In this document: one piece after another, positions 1-8,391 of the stretch
Numbering within the stretch: position 1 is the first letter of the stretch
Layout: every line of letters begins with the position of its first letter
From: Marinobacter sp. SS13-12
GTDB lineage: Bacteria; Pseudomonadota; Gammaproteobacteria; Pseudomonadales; Oleiphilaceae
DNA: 64,000 nt
Direction of reading: 5' to 3'
Assembly: GCF_030227115.1 (NCBI RefSeq)
Contig: NZ_JASSUA010000001.1
Span: 496,001-560,000 of the forward strand
The notes under the pieces: generated by a model
Told to the model about the DNA's origin: nothing
Databases searched by the model: none
Seen by the model: the letters and a program-made list of their open reading frames with translations, nothing else
Translations under genes and position numbers: made by a program

Positions 1-58
1 TGACCAGCAGTACTATACTGAGAATAAGGGCTGACAGTGAGGTGACCATGCGGGTCAT
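1..58 (-). CDS. Partial gene, likely MFS-type transporter (N-terminus only)
   Basis: Reading leftwards, an ATG preceded by a GGAG ribosome site opens a frame that runs off the window edge. The 19 visible residues start MTRMVTSLSALILS and continue hydrophobic, as in a first membrane helix or signal sequence. The pattern recalls YcaD-like major facilitator permeases, but this is too little sequence to assign a family firmly. It is divergent from the WYL regulator gene, and the intervening gap must hold both promoters. Confidence 0.5.
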   Translation of the reverse strand, partial: MTRMVTSLSALILSIVLLV

Positions 59-362
59 CAGACAGGCTCCGGCGTATTGGAAATGGATGTAAACAGAGGT
101 GTGTAAAAAGTAGCAGCAACGCCGGAACTTTGCTGGAAACGAATTACAACAGGGCTCCGCCAACGACACCACTACGCATTTGCCGAATTTTTGAAACGGC
201 TTGTAGCGCTGCAGTTACCGGATTTGACACTATTTTACATTAAGGTGACGTAACACACGCAGACGGCCCGAGGGGTTAACATGAGACAGGTATCGTTAAT
301 GGCCATTTTAAACCACGAGTCTCTTAACTCATGCAATCCACACTAACCATGAGCGCCTGGTT
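59..362. other. Divergent intergenic region with a short palindrome
   Basis: About 300 bases separate the leftward transporter start from the WYL regulator. No convincing gene is present. A perfect 10-base palindrome, AATGGCCATT, lies at 298-307, about 55 bases before the regulator start. It is a possible operator for the WYL protein, but this is only a guess. A TTGACA hexamer at 224-229 has no good -10 partner at normal spacing. Confidence 0.3.
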
Positions 363-1268
363 ATGAAAAAAACGGACTGGCCCATTCGGTGGGATCTGTT
401 GCTTCGCTACCGGCTGATTGAAATCATCGCCCTCTGGGAAGGACGGCTCACCACCAATCACATCTGCCACAGTTTTGGCATTGGGCGTCAGCAGGCTTCC
501 AAGGATATTAACACCTACCTGCGGGAACTGGCGCCAGACAATCTGGTTTACGATCGCCACCTGAAAGGTTATGTACCTTCACCAGACTTCAGCCCCGTTG
601 TCACTACCGGGCATGCCAGCGAATATCAGGATCTTCTGGCACGACAGGACAGCCTCAGTGATACGTTCGAATCGCTGAACATCAGCTTTCCGCACAGCAC
701 CATCGTCCGGGGCCCGCAACGCATTGTTAAACCGGAAGTCATGAGAGCGGCTGTGACCGCCACCCGTCACGGCAGGGTCATGAAGGCAGAGTATGCTTCC
801 CTCAGCCCGGCGGGCGTGTCTCAACGCACGCTGGAGCCCCACACCCTGGTCTGTGTTGGCCAGAGCTGGCACCTGCGCGCCTGGTGCGACTCCAATCGGG
901 AGTTCCGTGATTTTGCGCTCAGCCGTTTCCGTGGCAAGCCGGAAACCATTCGCCAGCGCAGCCGCCATACCAGCCATCAGGATGATGACTGGAACCGCCG
1001 CATTGCCCTGGTGATGGTACCTGACAGCCGGTTGAACAAGGCACAGCAGGAAATCATTGCTGCCGATTACGGCATGAGTGACAACTGCCTGGAGCTGACC
1101 ACCCGGGCTGCGCTGGCTCCTTATATGCTGTCACGCTTCGGCCTGAGCGCCGACAGCCGGCATCCAGACCCGATGGTGCAGCAATTGGAGCTGGCCAACG
1201 AGGAACAGCTTGGCATTGCCGAGTCCGATCGTGAGAGAGCTATTAAAGCGGTGGCCGGGCTCTGCTAG
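363..1268 (+). CDS. WYL-domain transcriptional regulator
   Basis: A 301-residue cytoplasmic DNA-binding protein. Roughly the first 70 residues form a winged helix-turn-helix (LTTNHICHSFGIGRQQASKD is the likely recognition region). A WYL domain follows at about 130-215, with the signature seen as W-H-L in QSWHLRAW, then a C-terminal domain. This order resembles BrxR/CapW-type repressors, whose WYL domain is thought to bind a ligand, possibly nucleic acid. The next gene, a secreted nuclease, begins nine bases after the stop and is probably co-transcribed. No phage-defence genes lie nearby, so a defence role is not supported here. The ligand is unknown. Confidence 0.8.
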   Translation: MKKTDWPIRWDLLLRYRLIEIIALWEGRLTTNHICHSFGIGRQQASKDINTYLRELAPDNLVYDRHLKGYVPSPDFSPVVTTGHASEYQDLLARQDSLSDTFESLNISFPHSTIVRGPQRIVKPEVMRAAVTATRHGRVMKAEYASLSPAGVSQRTLEPHTLVCVGQSWHLRAWCDSNREFRDFALSRFRGKPETIRQRSRHTSHQDDDWNRRIALVMVPDSRLNKAQQEIIAADYGMSDNCLELTTRAALAPYMLSRFGLSADSRHPDPMVQQLELANEEQLGIAESDRERAIKAVAGLC

Positions 1269-1277
1269 ACTGCGCGG

Positions 1278-3047
1278 GTGACCACACTCCGCGCTCCCAC
1301 TCAAAATCTCCTTGCCGCTGTCCTGCTGCTCTGGCTGCCCGTTGTTGCCTCAGCAGAGGGCTGCGGTGCATTTGCTACGGCGATCTCAACGGTCCAGGGC
1401 GAGGATGCCCGCTCATCGCTCGCAGGCCAGACCGTCACGGTGGAAGGCGTCATCACCATGGATGCCCGTCACAAGGGTGGATTCCGTGGTTTTTACCTGC
1501 AGCAGACCGATGACGAAACCGACGGCAGCCCGAACACCTCCGAAGCCCTGTTTGTCTATACCGGCCGCTCTGCGGGCAGCCGGGGGCAAAGGGTTCGGGT
1601 ATCCGGGCGGGTCAAGGAATTTCACGGCCTGACCGAACTCACCGACGTTGATACCCTCACGGTGTGCGGTACCGGAGCTCTGCCGGCACCTGTCCCTGTC
1701 ACGCTGCCCTGGCCAGACCACCAGCGCCCGGAACATCTCGAGAACATGCTGGTGACTATAGCGGGCGAGCTGACCGTGATTGATCACTACAATCTTGCCC
1801 GCTACGGTGAGCTGACGCTGGCTGCCAGTGACCAGACCATCCCCACAGAATTCATGGAACCCGGACCGTCTGCCGCGGCACTTTTCCAGTCCCAGCAGAG
1901 AAACCGGCTGCTACTTGATGACGCCCAAGGGGTTCGGGATCCACGGCCAGTGCCCTGGCCGACGGGGGAACTCTCCGCCGACAATACCGTTCGAGCCGGT
2001 GATCGCGTAAACCGGCTTTCGGGAATCCTCGACTTCCGCTTCGACGCCTGGCGGATGCAACCCCTGTCCCCGCCGGCATTCCAGAGTGCAAATCCCCGGC
2101 CCGATCCACCGGCGCGCCCAGACGCCTCAACGCTCAGGGTAGTCACCCTGAACCTGGGGAATCTTTTTAATGGCGATGGCCGGGGCGGCGGTTTCCCCGC
2201 CCCACGGGGCGCAAAATCCCGCAGACAGTTCGAACAGCAGCTGGCCATGCTGGTAGCCGCATTGAGGACTCCGGAGCCTGACATCATCGCGGTGACGGAG
2301 GTGGAAAACGATGGCTATGGCCACCACAGTGCGATCGCTGAGCTGGCCAACGCCTTAGGGGAGCAATGGCGTTACGTAAAAGCCGACAGTGGCACCGGCA
2401 GTGATGCCATTCGCACCGACCTGCTGTACCGCAGTGACCGCGTAGCAACCGAGGGTGAGGCCAGCCGCCTGACTTCAGCGCCTTTCAGCCGGCGGGGCCG
2501 GCCACCGGTTGCCCAGGCGTTCCGGCACCTGGGCAATGACCGCGTCCTGAGAATAATCGTGCCCCACCTGAAGTCCAAAGCCTGTCGCGGCGCCAAAGGC
2601 CCGGACCGCGACCAGAATGATGGCCAGGGCTGCTACAGCTTCAGCCGTGAACAAGCCACCCGGGCCATCCTCCGCTGGGTGGATTCACTACCACAGCCCG
2701 ACAATCTGGCAGGCACTCTGATCACCGGCGATCTGAACAGCTACGCCCGGGAAGTACCCCTGCAGCTGATGGCAGACGCGGGCTACACCAATGCCGTCCG
2801 GCAGTTCCATGCCTGTAACGAAGCGGGCTGCAACAACACCAGCTACCGCTACCGCGGGCGCAGCGGCACCCTTGATTACAGCCTGGTGTCGACAGGGCTG
2901 GCCGGCCGACTCGTCAGCGCCACCACCTGGTCAATCAATGCCGATGAACCGCCGGCACTGGGTTACAAGGGCCCGATCCCGGCCGCTGAAAGTCAGCCCT
3001 GGCGATCGTCAGACCATGACCCGGTCATTACCGATTTCGCCCTCTGA
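1278..3047 (+). CDS. Secreted endonuclease/exonuclease/phosphatase-family nuclease (ExeM/NucH-like)
   Basis: 589 residues from a GTG start. An N-terminal signal peptide ends near VVASAEG. Residues about 30-150 resemble the OB-fold domain found in front of extracellular nucleases such as ExeM. From about residue 284 comes the EEP catalytic domain: TLNLGNLFNGDG, the acidic TEVEND, GDLNSY, and the terminal SSDHDPV with the catalytic His and Asp. The family hydrolyses DNA outside the cell for nutrient recovery or biofilm turnover. The ribosome site is poor and the start lies nine bases after the WYL gene, which suggests translational coupling. Preference for DNA or RNA cannot be told from sequence. 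Confidence 0.82.
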   Translation: MTTLRAPTQNLLAAVLLLWLPVVASAEGCGAFATAISTVQGEDARSSLAGQTVTVEGVITMDARHKGGFRGFYLQQTDDETDGSPNTSEALFVYTGRSAGSRGQRVRVSGRVKEFHGLTELTDVDTLTVCGTGALPAPVPVTLPWPDHQRPEHLENMLVTIAGELTVIDHYNLARYGELTLAASDQTIPTEFMEPGPSAAALFQSQQRNRLLLDDAQGVRDPRPVPWPTGELSADNTVRAGDRVNRLSGILDFRFDAWRMQPLSPPAFQSANPRPDPPARPDASTLRVVTLNLGNLFNGDGRGGGFPAPRGAKSRRQFEQQLAMLVAALRTPEPDIIAVTEVENDGYGHHSAIAELANALGEQWRYVKADSGTGSDAIRTDLLYRSDRVATEGEASRLTSAPFSRRGRPPVAQAFRHLGNDRVLRIIVPHLKSKACRGAKGPDRDQNDGQGCYSFSREQATRAILRWVDSLPQPDNLAGTLITGDLNSYAREVPLQLMADAGYTNAVRQFHACNEAGCNNTSYRYRGRSGTLDYSLVSTGLAGRLVSATTWSINADEPPALGYKGPIPAAESQPWRSSDHDPVITDFAL

Positions 3048-3164
3048 CCATTCTCACCTGAATCCTGACCTTGCCCCGCTGCCGCAGGACAGGGGCGGAC
3101 AGGCCAAAGCCCGAATCCGGAGAACGGGTACACTGGGTTGATCGAATCAGAGCGGATATAACCA

Positions 3165-4052
3165 GTGAAAATACCCACCCCCAATTTTTGGCCAGCTGCC
3201 AGAACCGGACAGCGTTGGCTGGTTCAGGCAAAACGGCGGGAAACCCTTATCGACGGGCACCGCATGGTGTACCTGGAAAAGGGATCACCGACTGCCGGCG
3301 GCCCCACCGTACTGCTGCTCCATGGCTTCGCTGCAATGAAAGAAAACTGGGCATTGTGGCTGCAACGGCTTCCTGACCATTGGCATATCCTGGTCCCCGA
3401 CCTGCCGGGATTCGGGGAAAGCGATTATCAATCATCTGCCCGATACCGTTACGAAGACCAGGCTCTGCGGCTGAAGGACTGGCTCGCCTCCCTGGCTGTC
3501 AGCGATGTCCACATTGCCGGCAGTTCCATGGGTGGTGCCATTGCCGCTGTCCTTGCCCATAAAATGGCACCGGCGTCCCTCACCCTGCTCAATAGCGCCG
3601 GCATTCCCGAATATCCGGATGTGGACATCAACGCACCTTTCAAATCGGACCGGGACCAACTGTTGATTCCCCGCGACTGGGCCGGCGTCTACCGCATGTT
3701 CAACAGCGTGGGTAACGGCAAACCCACGGCCATGGGTGTAGCCATGACCGGGCTGCTGGGGCCAGACCTGCTGGGCCGCAGCGACGCCTTGCGACATATT
3801 TTCGATGACATGCTGGCCGATGCCCTCGCGCCGGCACGCTATCTGGGAGCGGATACCCCGCCATTACAGGTGCAGTGGGGCGACCGTGACGTGATTACCC
3901 CCACACGCTGTGTAGACTGGTTCCGCAACGCGACCCCCGATGCCGATATCCGGCTGTTCCGCAATGTCGGACACCTTCCGATGCTGGAGAGTCCTGGCCT
4001 CTCGGCCCGGGCACTGGCCGGGTTTGTAGAGCGCCATTCCGGCCGCCACTGA
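3165..4052 (+). CDS. Alpha/beta-fold hydrolase, lipase/esterase-like
   Basis: 295 residues from GTG. The fold is clear: LLLHGFAAMKENW holds the HG oxyanion motif, GSSMGG contains the nucleophile Ser121, WGDRDVITP carries the acidic residue and VGHLPMLE the catalytic His. There is a short basic and aromatic N-terminal segment but no clear signal peptide. Size and motifs fit monoacylglycerol-lipase or esterase relatives. The AraC-type regulator gene follows 139 bases downstream on the same strand, a common pairing for lipid-degrading enzymes, so it may be the regulator; that is inference. The substrate is unknown. Confidence 0.8.
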   Translation: MKIPTPNFWPAARTGQRWLVQAKRRETLIDGHRMVYLEKGSPTAGGPTVLLLHGFAAMKENWALWLQRLPDHWHILVPDLPGFGESDYQSSARYRYEDQALRLKDWLASLAVSDVHIAGSSMGGAIAAVLAHKMAPASLTLLNSAGIPEYPDVDINAPFKSDRDQLLIPRDWAGVYRMFNSVGNGKPTAMGVAMTGLLGPDLLGRSDALRHIFDDMLADALAPARYLGADTPPLQVQWGDRDVITPTRCVDWFRNATPDADIRLFRNVGHLPMLESPGLSARALAGFVERHSGRH

Positions 4053-4191
4053 ACCAGGGCGGGTGACGAATTGGCCTACATATCCCGTTGACCCGTCACT
4101 GAAGTCATGGGGTGCGGAGTCGGTTCGGTTCATAATCATGAAAGATGTTTCATCCCTGACATAACAACAACAGTAAACGTGAGGAAACCCC

Positions 4192-5265
4192 ATGCGCGCC
4201 TCAGTATCGACAACTCAGGATCTGGGCATGCCGGCCATTTACCTGCATTTGCTGGCGGAGTTGTTACGCACCATCGGCGTTGATGAGAAAGCGCTGCTCA
4301 AGCGTGTCGGCCTCGACCCGGTGCGGCTGAAATCCACGGATCTGCGGGTAAGCCAGTCCCAGGCCAGCGAGTTTGTCACCCGCGCCATCATCGAGAGTGG
4401 CGAACCCGGGCTGGGCATTATGCTGGCGCGGGAACTGAAGTTACCCCTGCACGGCGCCCTGGGAACGGCCGTGATGAGCAGCCGGACCCTGGAAGAAGCC
4501 CTTGAGCTGATGACCCGTTACCTGACCCTCAGGGCTCCGCACTTGCAGGTCACCCGCCGCCAGCAGGAAGACCAGGCTGTTTTTACCATCACCTGCGACA
4601 TCGACCTGGGACCACTGCAGGGTTTTATCATGGACGCCATGCTGTTCGGGTGCGCATCCATGGGTGCCCAGCTGACCGGCGCGCCGGTGGCCGGCTCCTC
4701 CATTCACCGTCGTGGTCCGGAGCCCGCCTATTTCTACCGGTTCCGCCAGCAAATTCCGGTTCCGGTGGTCTACGGCGCCACCGAAGACGCCATTGTCATT
4801 CCGCGCCAACAGCTGGCATTACCGATCCGTTTTACCGACGACCAGCTGGCGGTCTCTTCAAAAGCACAATGTGAGGAGGCGCTTCGGCTGCTCACCGAGG
4901 ATGCGGGCTTCGCCTGCCGCGTACGGCGGGTGATTGAAACCAGCCACCCATTCCCGCCAAAACTTGCGCGGGTTGCCGCCACGCTGTTTGTCTCCGAGCG
5001 CACCCTCAAGCGTCGGCTGCAGGCGGAAGAGGCAAGCTTTCAGAATCTGGTGGATCAGGTAAGGCTCGAGCGGGCCGGCGAGCTGCTGGAAAAAACGTCG
5101 ATGAACCTGAGCCAGATTGCCGATGCGCTGGGTTACGCCGATGCCGCCAATTTCACCCGCGCCTTCAAGCGCTGGACCGGCCAGAGTCCCAGCCAGTACC
5201 GTCATCGGGAAACCCCGCCACAGGCAGCGCCGACAGGCCGGAGCTCCATCAGGGCAATGGCCTGA
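4192..5265 (+). CDS. AraC-family transcriptional regulator
   Basis: 357 residues with a GAGG ribosome site eight bases before ATG. Residues about 20-205 match the arabinose-operon-regulator-like N-terminal domain common in Pseudomonas and Marinobacter AraC proteins such as OruR. Residues about 255-345 contain two helix-turn-helix motifs, with VSERTLKRRLQAE and the AraC signature LSQIADALGYADAANFTRAF. The upstream hydrolase gene is a plausible target. The gene ends five bases before the convergent queE stop. The effector is unknown. Confidence 0.88.
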   Translation: MRASVSTTQDLGMPAIYLHLLAELLRTIGVDEKALLKRVGLDPVRLKSTDLRVSQSQASEFVTRAIIESGEPGLGIMLARELKLPLHGALGTAVMSSRTLEEALELMTRYLTLRAPHLQVTRRQQEDQAVFTITCDIDLGPLQGFIMDAMLFGCASMGAQLTGAPVAGSSIHRRGPEPAYFYRFRQQIPVPVVYGATEDAIVIPRQQLALPIRFTDDQLAVSSKAQCEEALRLLTEDAGFACRVRRVIETSHPFPPKLARVAATLFVSERTLKRRLQAEEASFQNLVDQVRLERAGELLEKTSMNLSQIADALGYADAANFTRAFKRWTGQSPSQYRHRETPPQAAPTGRSSIRAMA

Positions 5266-5270
5266 TCCGG

Positions 5271-5927
5271 TCAGTCGATGCCGATGATCTTGTGCATTTG
5301 CAGGGTCAGCCGCCACTGCGGATGGGCCAGGCAGTAATCGGTAGCCTTGCGGGTATTACTTTGTTTGACGGGATCTGACTCACCATCCGGAAGCGTTGGC
5401 GACGCCATGGGAGAGAGAAAATAGTGGCTGGCCCGGATATCGGTAAAACGCTCAGGCATCGCCAATGGCTGGGGATAGACCACTTTCAGTTCATCACACT
5501 GGCGCAGCACCACCGGTGCATCCGCCTTGGGACTGACACACAGCCAGTCGATGCCGGCCGGCGCAGCCAGAGTGCCGTTGGTCTCCACCCCCACTTCGAA
5601 GCCGGCCCGGTGGAAGGCATCGATCAGTTTTTCATCCAGCTGCAGCAAAGGCTCGCCGCCGGTGCAGACCACATACGGCCGCCCCGGCGCGTCAGGCCAG
5701 AGGCTACGGATGTGCGCAGCCAGCGCGTCCGCGGTCTCGAAGCGGCCGCCGTTCTGGCCGTCGGTTCCGACAAAATCCGTATCACAGAAATTGCACACCG
5801 CACTGGCCCGGTCCTTTTCCCGGCCGGTCCAGAGATTGCATTTGCTGAAGCGGCAGAACACGGCCGCCCTGCCTGCCTGTGCACCTTCCCCCTGCAGAGT
5901 GTAGAAGGCTTCCTTGACCCGATACAT
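5271..5927 (-). CDS. queE: 7-carboxy-7-deazaguanine synthase QueE
   Basis: 218 residues. This radical SAM enzyme converts 6-carboxy-tetrahydropterin to 7-carboxy-7-deazaguanine in the preQ0/queuosine pathway. The iron-sulfur cysteines are visible as C-NLWTGREKDRASAV-CNFC, the expanded CX14CX2C form known in part of the QueE family, rather than CX3CX2C. The substrate-binding EAFYTLQGEG lies at the N-terminus and VCTGGEPLLQ in the middle. The start overlaps the queC stop by one base (TGATG), so the two are translationally coupled. QueD is not in the window. Confidence 0.95.
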   Translation of the reverse strand: MYRVKEAFYTLQGEGAQAGRAAVFCRFSKCNLWTGREKDRASAVCNFCDTDFVGTDGQNGGRFETADALAAHIRSLWPDAPGRPYVVCTGGEPLLQLDEKLIDAFHRAGFEVGVETNGTLAAPAGIDWLCVSPKADAPVVLRQCDELKVVYPQPLAMPERFTDIRASHYFLSPMASPTLPDGESDPVKQSNTRKATDYCLAHPQWRLTLQMHKIIGID

Positions 5928-6592
5928 CAGCGTGCTACCTCGTAAGGCAGAGGGTCTGACAGACCGTTTGCGGCAAAGGCTTCCAGACGTTCCACGCAGG
6001 AGCCGCAGCGGCCACAGGCTTTTTCACGACCGTTGTAGCAAGTCCAGGTGTTGCTGTAATCGAGACCCAGCTTCACACCTTCGGCAAGGATGTCGCGTTT
6101 GTCGGACCCCATAAATGGCGCTTCAATACCAACCGGCTCATAGTTGGCCACCCGGCAAACGGCATCCATTTTTTCCACAAATTCGGGCCGGCAGTCGGGA
6201 TAAATCGCGTGGTCGCCACCATGAGCGCCGTACCAGACGGCTACAGCTCCGGCAGTCACCGCATAGCCGGTAGCCAGCGACAGCAGGATCATATTGCGGT
6301 TGGGCACCACGGTGGCCTTCATGCTTTCTTCTTCGTAGTGCCCCTCGGGCACAGCAACATTATCGGTTAATGCGGATCCGGCCATAACCTCGGAAAGGGC
6401 GCGGATATCGATCACCTTGTGGGGCATTGCCAACTCATCACATACATGGCGCGCGCACGCCAGTTCGCGAACATGGCGCTGGCCATAGTCAAACGACAGG
6501 GCATGAACGTTATACCCGCGGGCACGGGCAAGATGGAGCAGGGTGAATGAGTCCATTCCCCCGGAGTAAATCACAACAACGGTATCTGTCAT
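5927..6592 (-). CDS. queC: 7-cyano-7-deazaguanine synthase QueC
   Basis: 221 residues. QueC makes preQ0 from 7-carboxy-7-deazaguanine, ATP and ammonia. The PP-loop ATP motif SGGMDS is near residue 10, and the zinc-binding cysteines appear as [16 protein letters not shown] near the C-terminus. Length and motifs are normal for the family. It is the first gene of a two-gene queCE operon. I examined the 170-base leader for a preQ1-type riboswitch and saw no convincing one. Confidence 0.96.
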   Translation of the reverse strand: MTDTVVVIYSGGMDSFTLLHLARARGYNVHALSFDYGQRHVRELACARHVCDELAMPHKVIDIRALSEVMAGSALTDNVAVPEGHYEEESMKATVVPNRNMILLSLATGYAVTAGAVAVWYGAHGGDHAIYPDCRPEFVEKMDAVCRVANYEPVGIEAPFMGSDKRDILAEGVKLGLDYSNTWTCYNGREKACGRCGSCVERLEAFAANGLSDPLPYEVAR

Positions 6593-6695
6593 CAGGGAAT
6601 TCCGGTCCTTGCCCCACAGGCAACAGGGCCTTTAAGGCATTTTTAACATGAGCGGACTAACATCCGTGGACATATTGTAACAGTGGAATGCCATC

Positions 6696-6767
6696 ATGGG
6701 TTCGCGTCTGCGAGAGTGGGCGGGTAAACTCACAAAACGGCTCACCAACAAAAATCTGACGGAATGA
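6696..6767 (+). CDS. Possible 23-residue leader peptide ORF
   Basis: A short frame, MGSRLREWAGKLTKRLTNKN and three more residues, ends in TGA that overlaps the ATG of the exonuclease gene as ATGA. The peptide is very basic and could form an amphipathic helix. A weak GGA lies upstream. The exact ATGA overlap suggests translational coupling, but so short a frame may be chance. Confidence 0.25.
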   Translation: MGSRLREWAGKLTKRLTNKNLTE

Positions 6768-7276
6768 CAACCGAATCCAGCCCAGCGTTTATTGACTTCG
6801 AGGCCTCCAGTCTTGACCTGATCGCAAGTTACCCCATTGAAGTCGGTATCTGCTTACCCGATGGCACGCTGCACAGCTGGCTTATTCGACCCCATGTGCT
6901 GTGGCAGGACTGGTCGGAGAGTGCGGAAAAGATTCATGGTATTACCCGGCAAACCCTGGAACAGGAGGGCCTGCCGGTTTCCGAGGTGGCCGCCAGCCTT
7001 AATCGCCTGCTTTCCGGGCCGGTATTCTGTGACGCCTGGACGTTCGACAGCTTCTGGCTCCATCGCCTGTTTCGCGCGGCCAATATCCGGGCAGAGTTTC
7101 AGCTTGAATCCGTTTCCATGCTGCTGGATGCAGACCAGGTAAGGCTTTGGGCGTCGTCACGTCAGCAGGTGATCAACCGGTTGGGATTACCCGTGCACCG
7201 GGCCGCCAATGATGCCCTGATCCTGCACAAGACCTGGGAAAATATTCAGCTGCTCGCTTCTGGTTCAGTGCTTTGA
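6764..7276 (+). CDS. DnaQ-like 3'-5' exonuclease family protein
   Basis: 170 residues, a single exonuclease domain of the DEDDh type. Visible motifs are IDFEAS (motif I), FCDAWTFDSFWL (motif II) and HRAANDALI (motif III with catalytic His and Asp). Length suits a stand-alone RNase T or epsilon-like nuclease without extra domains. HGITRQTLEQEG matches the conserved HGIT stretch of the family. The last 12 bases overlap the convergent small membrane protein gene. Whether it acts on DNA or RNA ends is unknown. Confidence 0.8.
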   Translation: MTTESSPAFIDFEASSLDLIASYPIEVGICLPDGTLHSWLIRPHVLWQDWSESAEKIHGITRQTLEQEGLPVSEVAASLNRLLSGPVFCDAWTFDSFWLHRLFRAANIRAEFQLESVSMLLDADQVRLWASSRQQVINRLGLPVHRAANDALILHKTWENIQLLASGSVL

Positions 7277-7504
7277 GCGAGCGACCCTGGCAGCAATCAC
7301 TTCCAGCCCGTCCCGCAGGGTATTCAGCGTCCAGTAGGTAACCAGCGCCATCAGCGCGGCTCCCATCAGGGTGAAAGAAAAATCCTCTCCCACGATCCTG
7401 CTCTGGGCAAGCGCCATATAGGCGAGCAACACCAGCAGCAACACAACTTCTACAATGGCATGGGTCTGGAATCTGGCTTGTGCTGATCCGTTTTCTTCGG
7501 ACAT
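7265..7504 (-). CDS. Small two-helix membrane protein of unknown function
   Basis: 79 residues. A short hydrophilic N-terminus precedes two predicted membrane helices (AIVEVVLLLVLLAYMAL and FTLMGAALMALVTYWTL), and the tail is basic (AARVARSKH), suggesting the C-terminus stays in the cytoplasm. I do not recognise the family. It is convergent with, and overlaps, the exonuclease gene by 12 bases. Confidence 0.55.
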   Translation of the reverse strand: MSEENGSAQARFQTHAIVEVVLLLVLLAYMALAQSRIVGEDFSFTLMGAALMALVTYWTLNTLRDGLEVIAARVARSKH

Positions 7505-7636
7505 TTACTTAGTTTTCAACCTCTGATTTCCGCAGCAATGAATACTAATTAGTGTGCGAATTATCGCCGAAAAGCACCGGAACGTCTGTACGAACTAGTG
7601 GCTACGGGGTTTCCACCATATGCCGCCGAAAGGCAT

Positions 7637-7663
7637 AAAAAAACGCAGCCCATTGGGCTGCGT
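7637..7663 (-). terminator. Intrinsic terminator, leftward
   Basis: A perfect nine-pair stem (ACGCAGCCC with GGGCTGCGT, three-base loop) is followed on the minus strand by seven T residues. There is no T run on the plus strand, so it acts leftwards. No recognised minus-strand gene lies directly upstream; the nearest is the response-regulator operon starting beyond 8392. Confidence 0.75.
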
Positions 7664-8034
7664 ATAAAGGAGAGATCCATTCAGTGCGCCACAGATAAAA
7701 GGTGAGCACCGGAGGATTGCACAACGTAAAACACGTGACAGAGCAAATTATGAGCAGTTTCCAGGGCTGCGTCTGTAGGGGTTTGCCGAAGCACTTTGCC
7801 TATTGCAAAGCCTCGGGCAAGCGATACACTGGTATCAGTACCGAAGCAGAAATATCCGGTGTGTTGTACCGGCAAAGAGCCAGAAGATATGTCGATGAGT
7901 CAGGAAAATTCAGTGATTGAAACCATTGCACGCCGTAACAGCGGGATGTGCACTCACACCATGGTGAAAACTATCTGACGGCTTTCGGTCCAGTCCCGGG
8001 AGCCATTGGAGCGACCGGGCGAGCTTCTCCGCAG

Positions 8035-8070
8035 AACCCCGGTTGCCCAAGGCGCCGGGGTTTTGTTTTT
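8035..8070 (+). terminator. Terminator-like hairpin just before a small gene
   Basis: An eight-pair stem (AACCCCGG with CCGGGGTT, twelve-base loop) is followed by TTGTTTTT on the plus strand. It lies only 28 bases before the start of the next small gene, so it either ends an upstream RNA or acts as an attenuator in that gene's leader. Confidence 0.6.
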
Positions 8071-8098
8071 GCAGCCGCAAAACCACAAGGAGAAGATC

Positions 8099-8368
8099 AT
8101 GAAGAGACATCCAACAAAAGCAGCAAATCAGCCGGCAAGCAGCCGCATCGGGCCGATCAAACGCCCCGAAAAGCTGCCGCTGCTGGATGCGATCTGCAAG
8201 AAGCTGAACCAGCGCGTCAACCTGGACGACGAGCAGCGGGTGCTGGGAGTGTACGAACGTGGCTGGATCTTCAAGGGCGTTCTGGGGAATACGAATGAGG
8301 CTGAAGCCCGGTATGTGAGGGCGCTTGCCAACCGTTACAATTCCTGGATCGCGCGGCAGGTCGCGTAA
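8099..8368 (+). CDS. Small basic protein of unknown function
   Basis: 89 residues starting MKRHPTKAANQPAS, chosen because AGGAGA stands six bases before this ATG; the frame is open further upstream but through the terminator hairpin. The protein is strongly basic and looks soluble. Its second half (NLDDEQRVLGVYERGWIFKG and the following helix ending NSWIARQVA) looks like a compact conserved domain. I do not recognise the family. The gene is convergent with the response regulator and may be attenuated by the preceding hairpin. Confidence 0.6.
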   Translation: MKRHPTKAANQPASSRIGPIKRPEKLPLLDAICKKLNQRVNLDDEQRVLGVYERGWIFKGVLGNTNEAEARYVRALANRYNSWIARQVA

Positions 8369-8391
8369 CCGGACACCTTCGGGCCGAACCG

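Larger units (their letters stand above)
7505..8098. other. 590-base gap with two hairpin terminators and no clear gene
   Basis: No long frame here looks like a protein. The region contains an intrinsic terminator facing left (7637-7663) and a terminator-like hairpin facing right (8035-8070). Each implies a transcript that ends there and starts inside the gap or enters from outside, so small RNAs on one or both strands are possible. I found no tRNA, and no riboswitch I could defend. Confidence 0.4.

Noticed and set aside
363..3047. Phage-defence island (BREX or CBASS type) based on the WYL regulator
   Set aside because: No methyltransferase, PglZ, cyclase or effector genes are near; the neighbour is a secreted nuclease.
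7780..7870. Possible c-di-GMP-I (GEMM) riboswitch, from GCAAAGCC and GGTATCAGTACCGAAG
   Set aside because: The sequence lacks the GNRA tetraloop stem and the spacing between the conserved blocks, on both strands. An Infernal search with the GEMM-I model would decide.
7681..7875. 64-residue minus-strand frame ending near the leftward terminator
   Set aside because: Its position before a terminator is tempting, but there is no convincing ribosome site or domain; a non-coding RNA is as likely.
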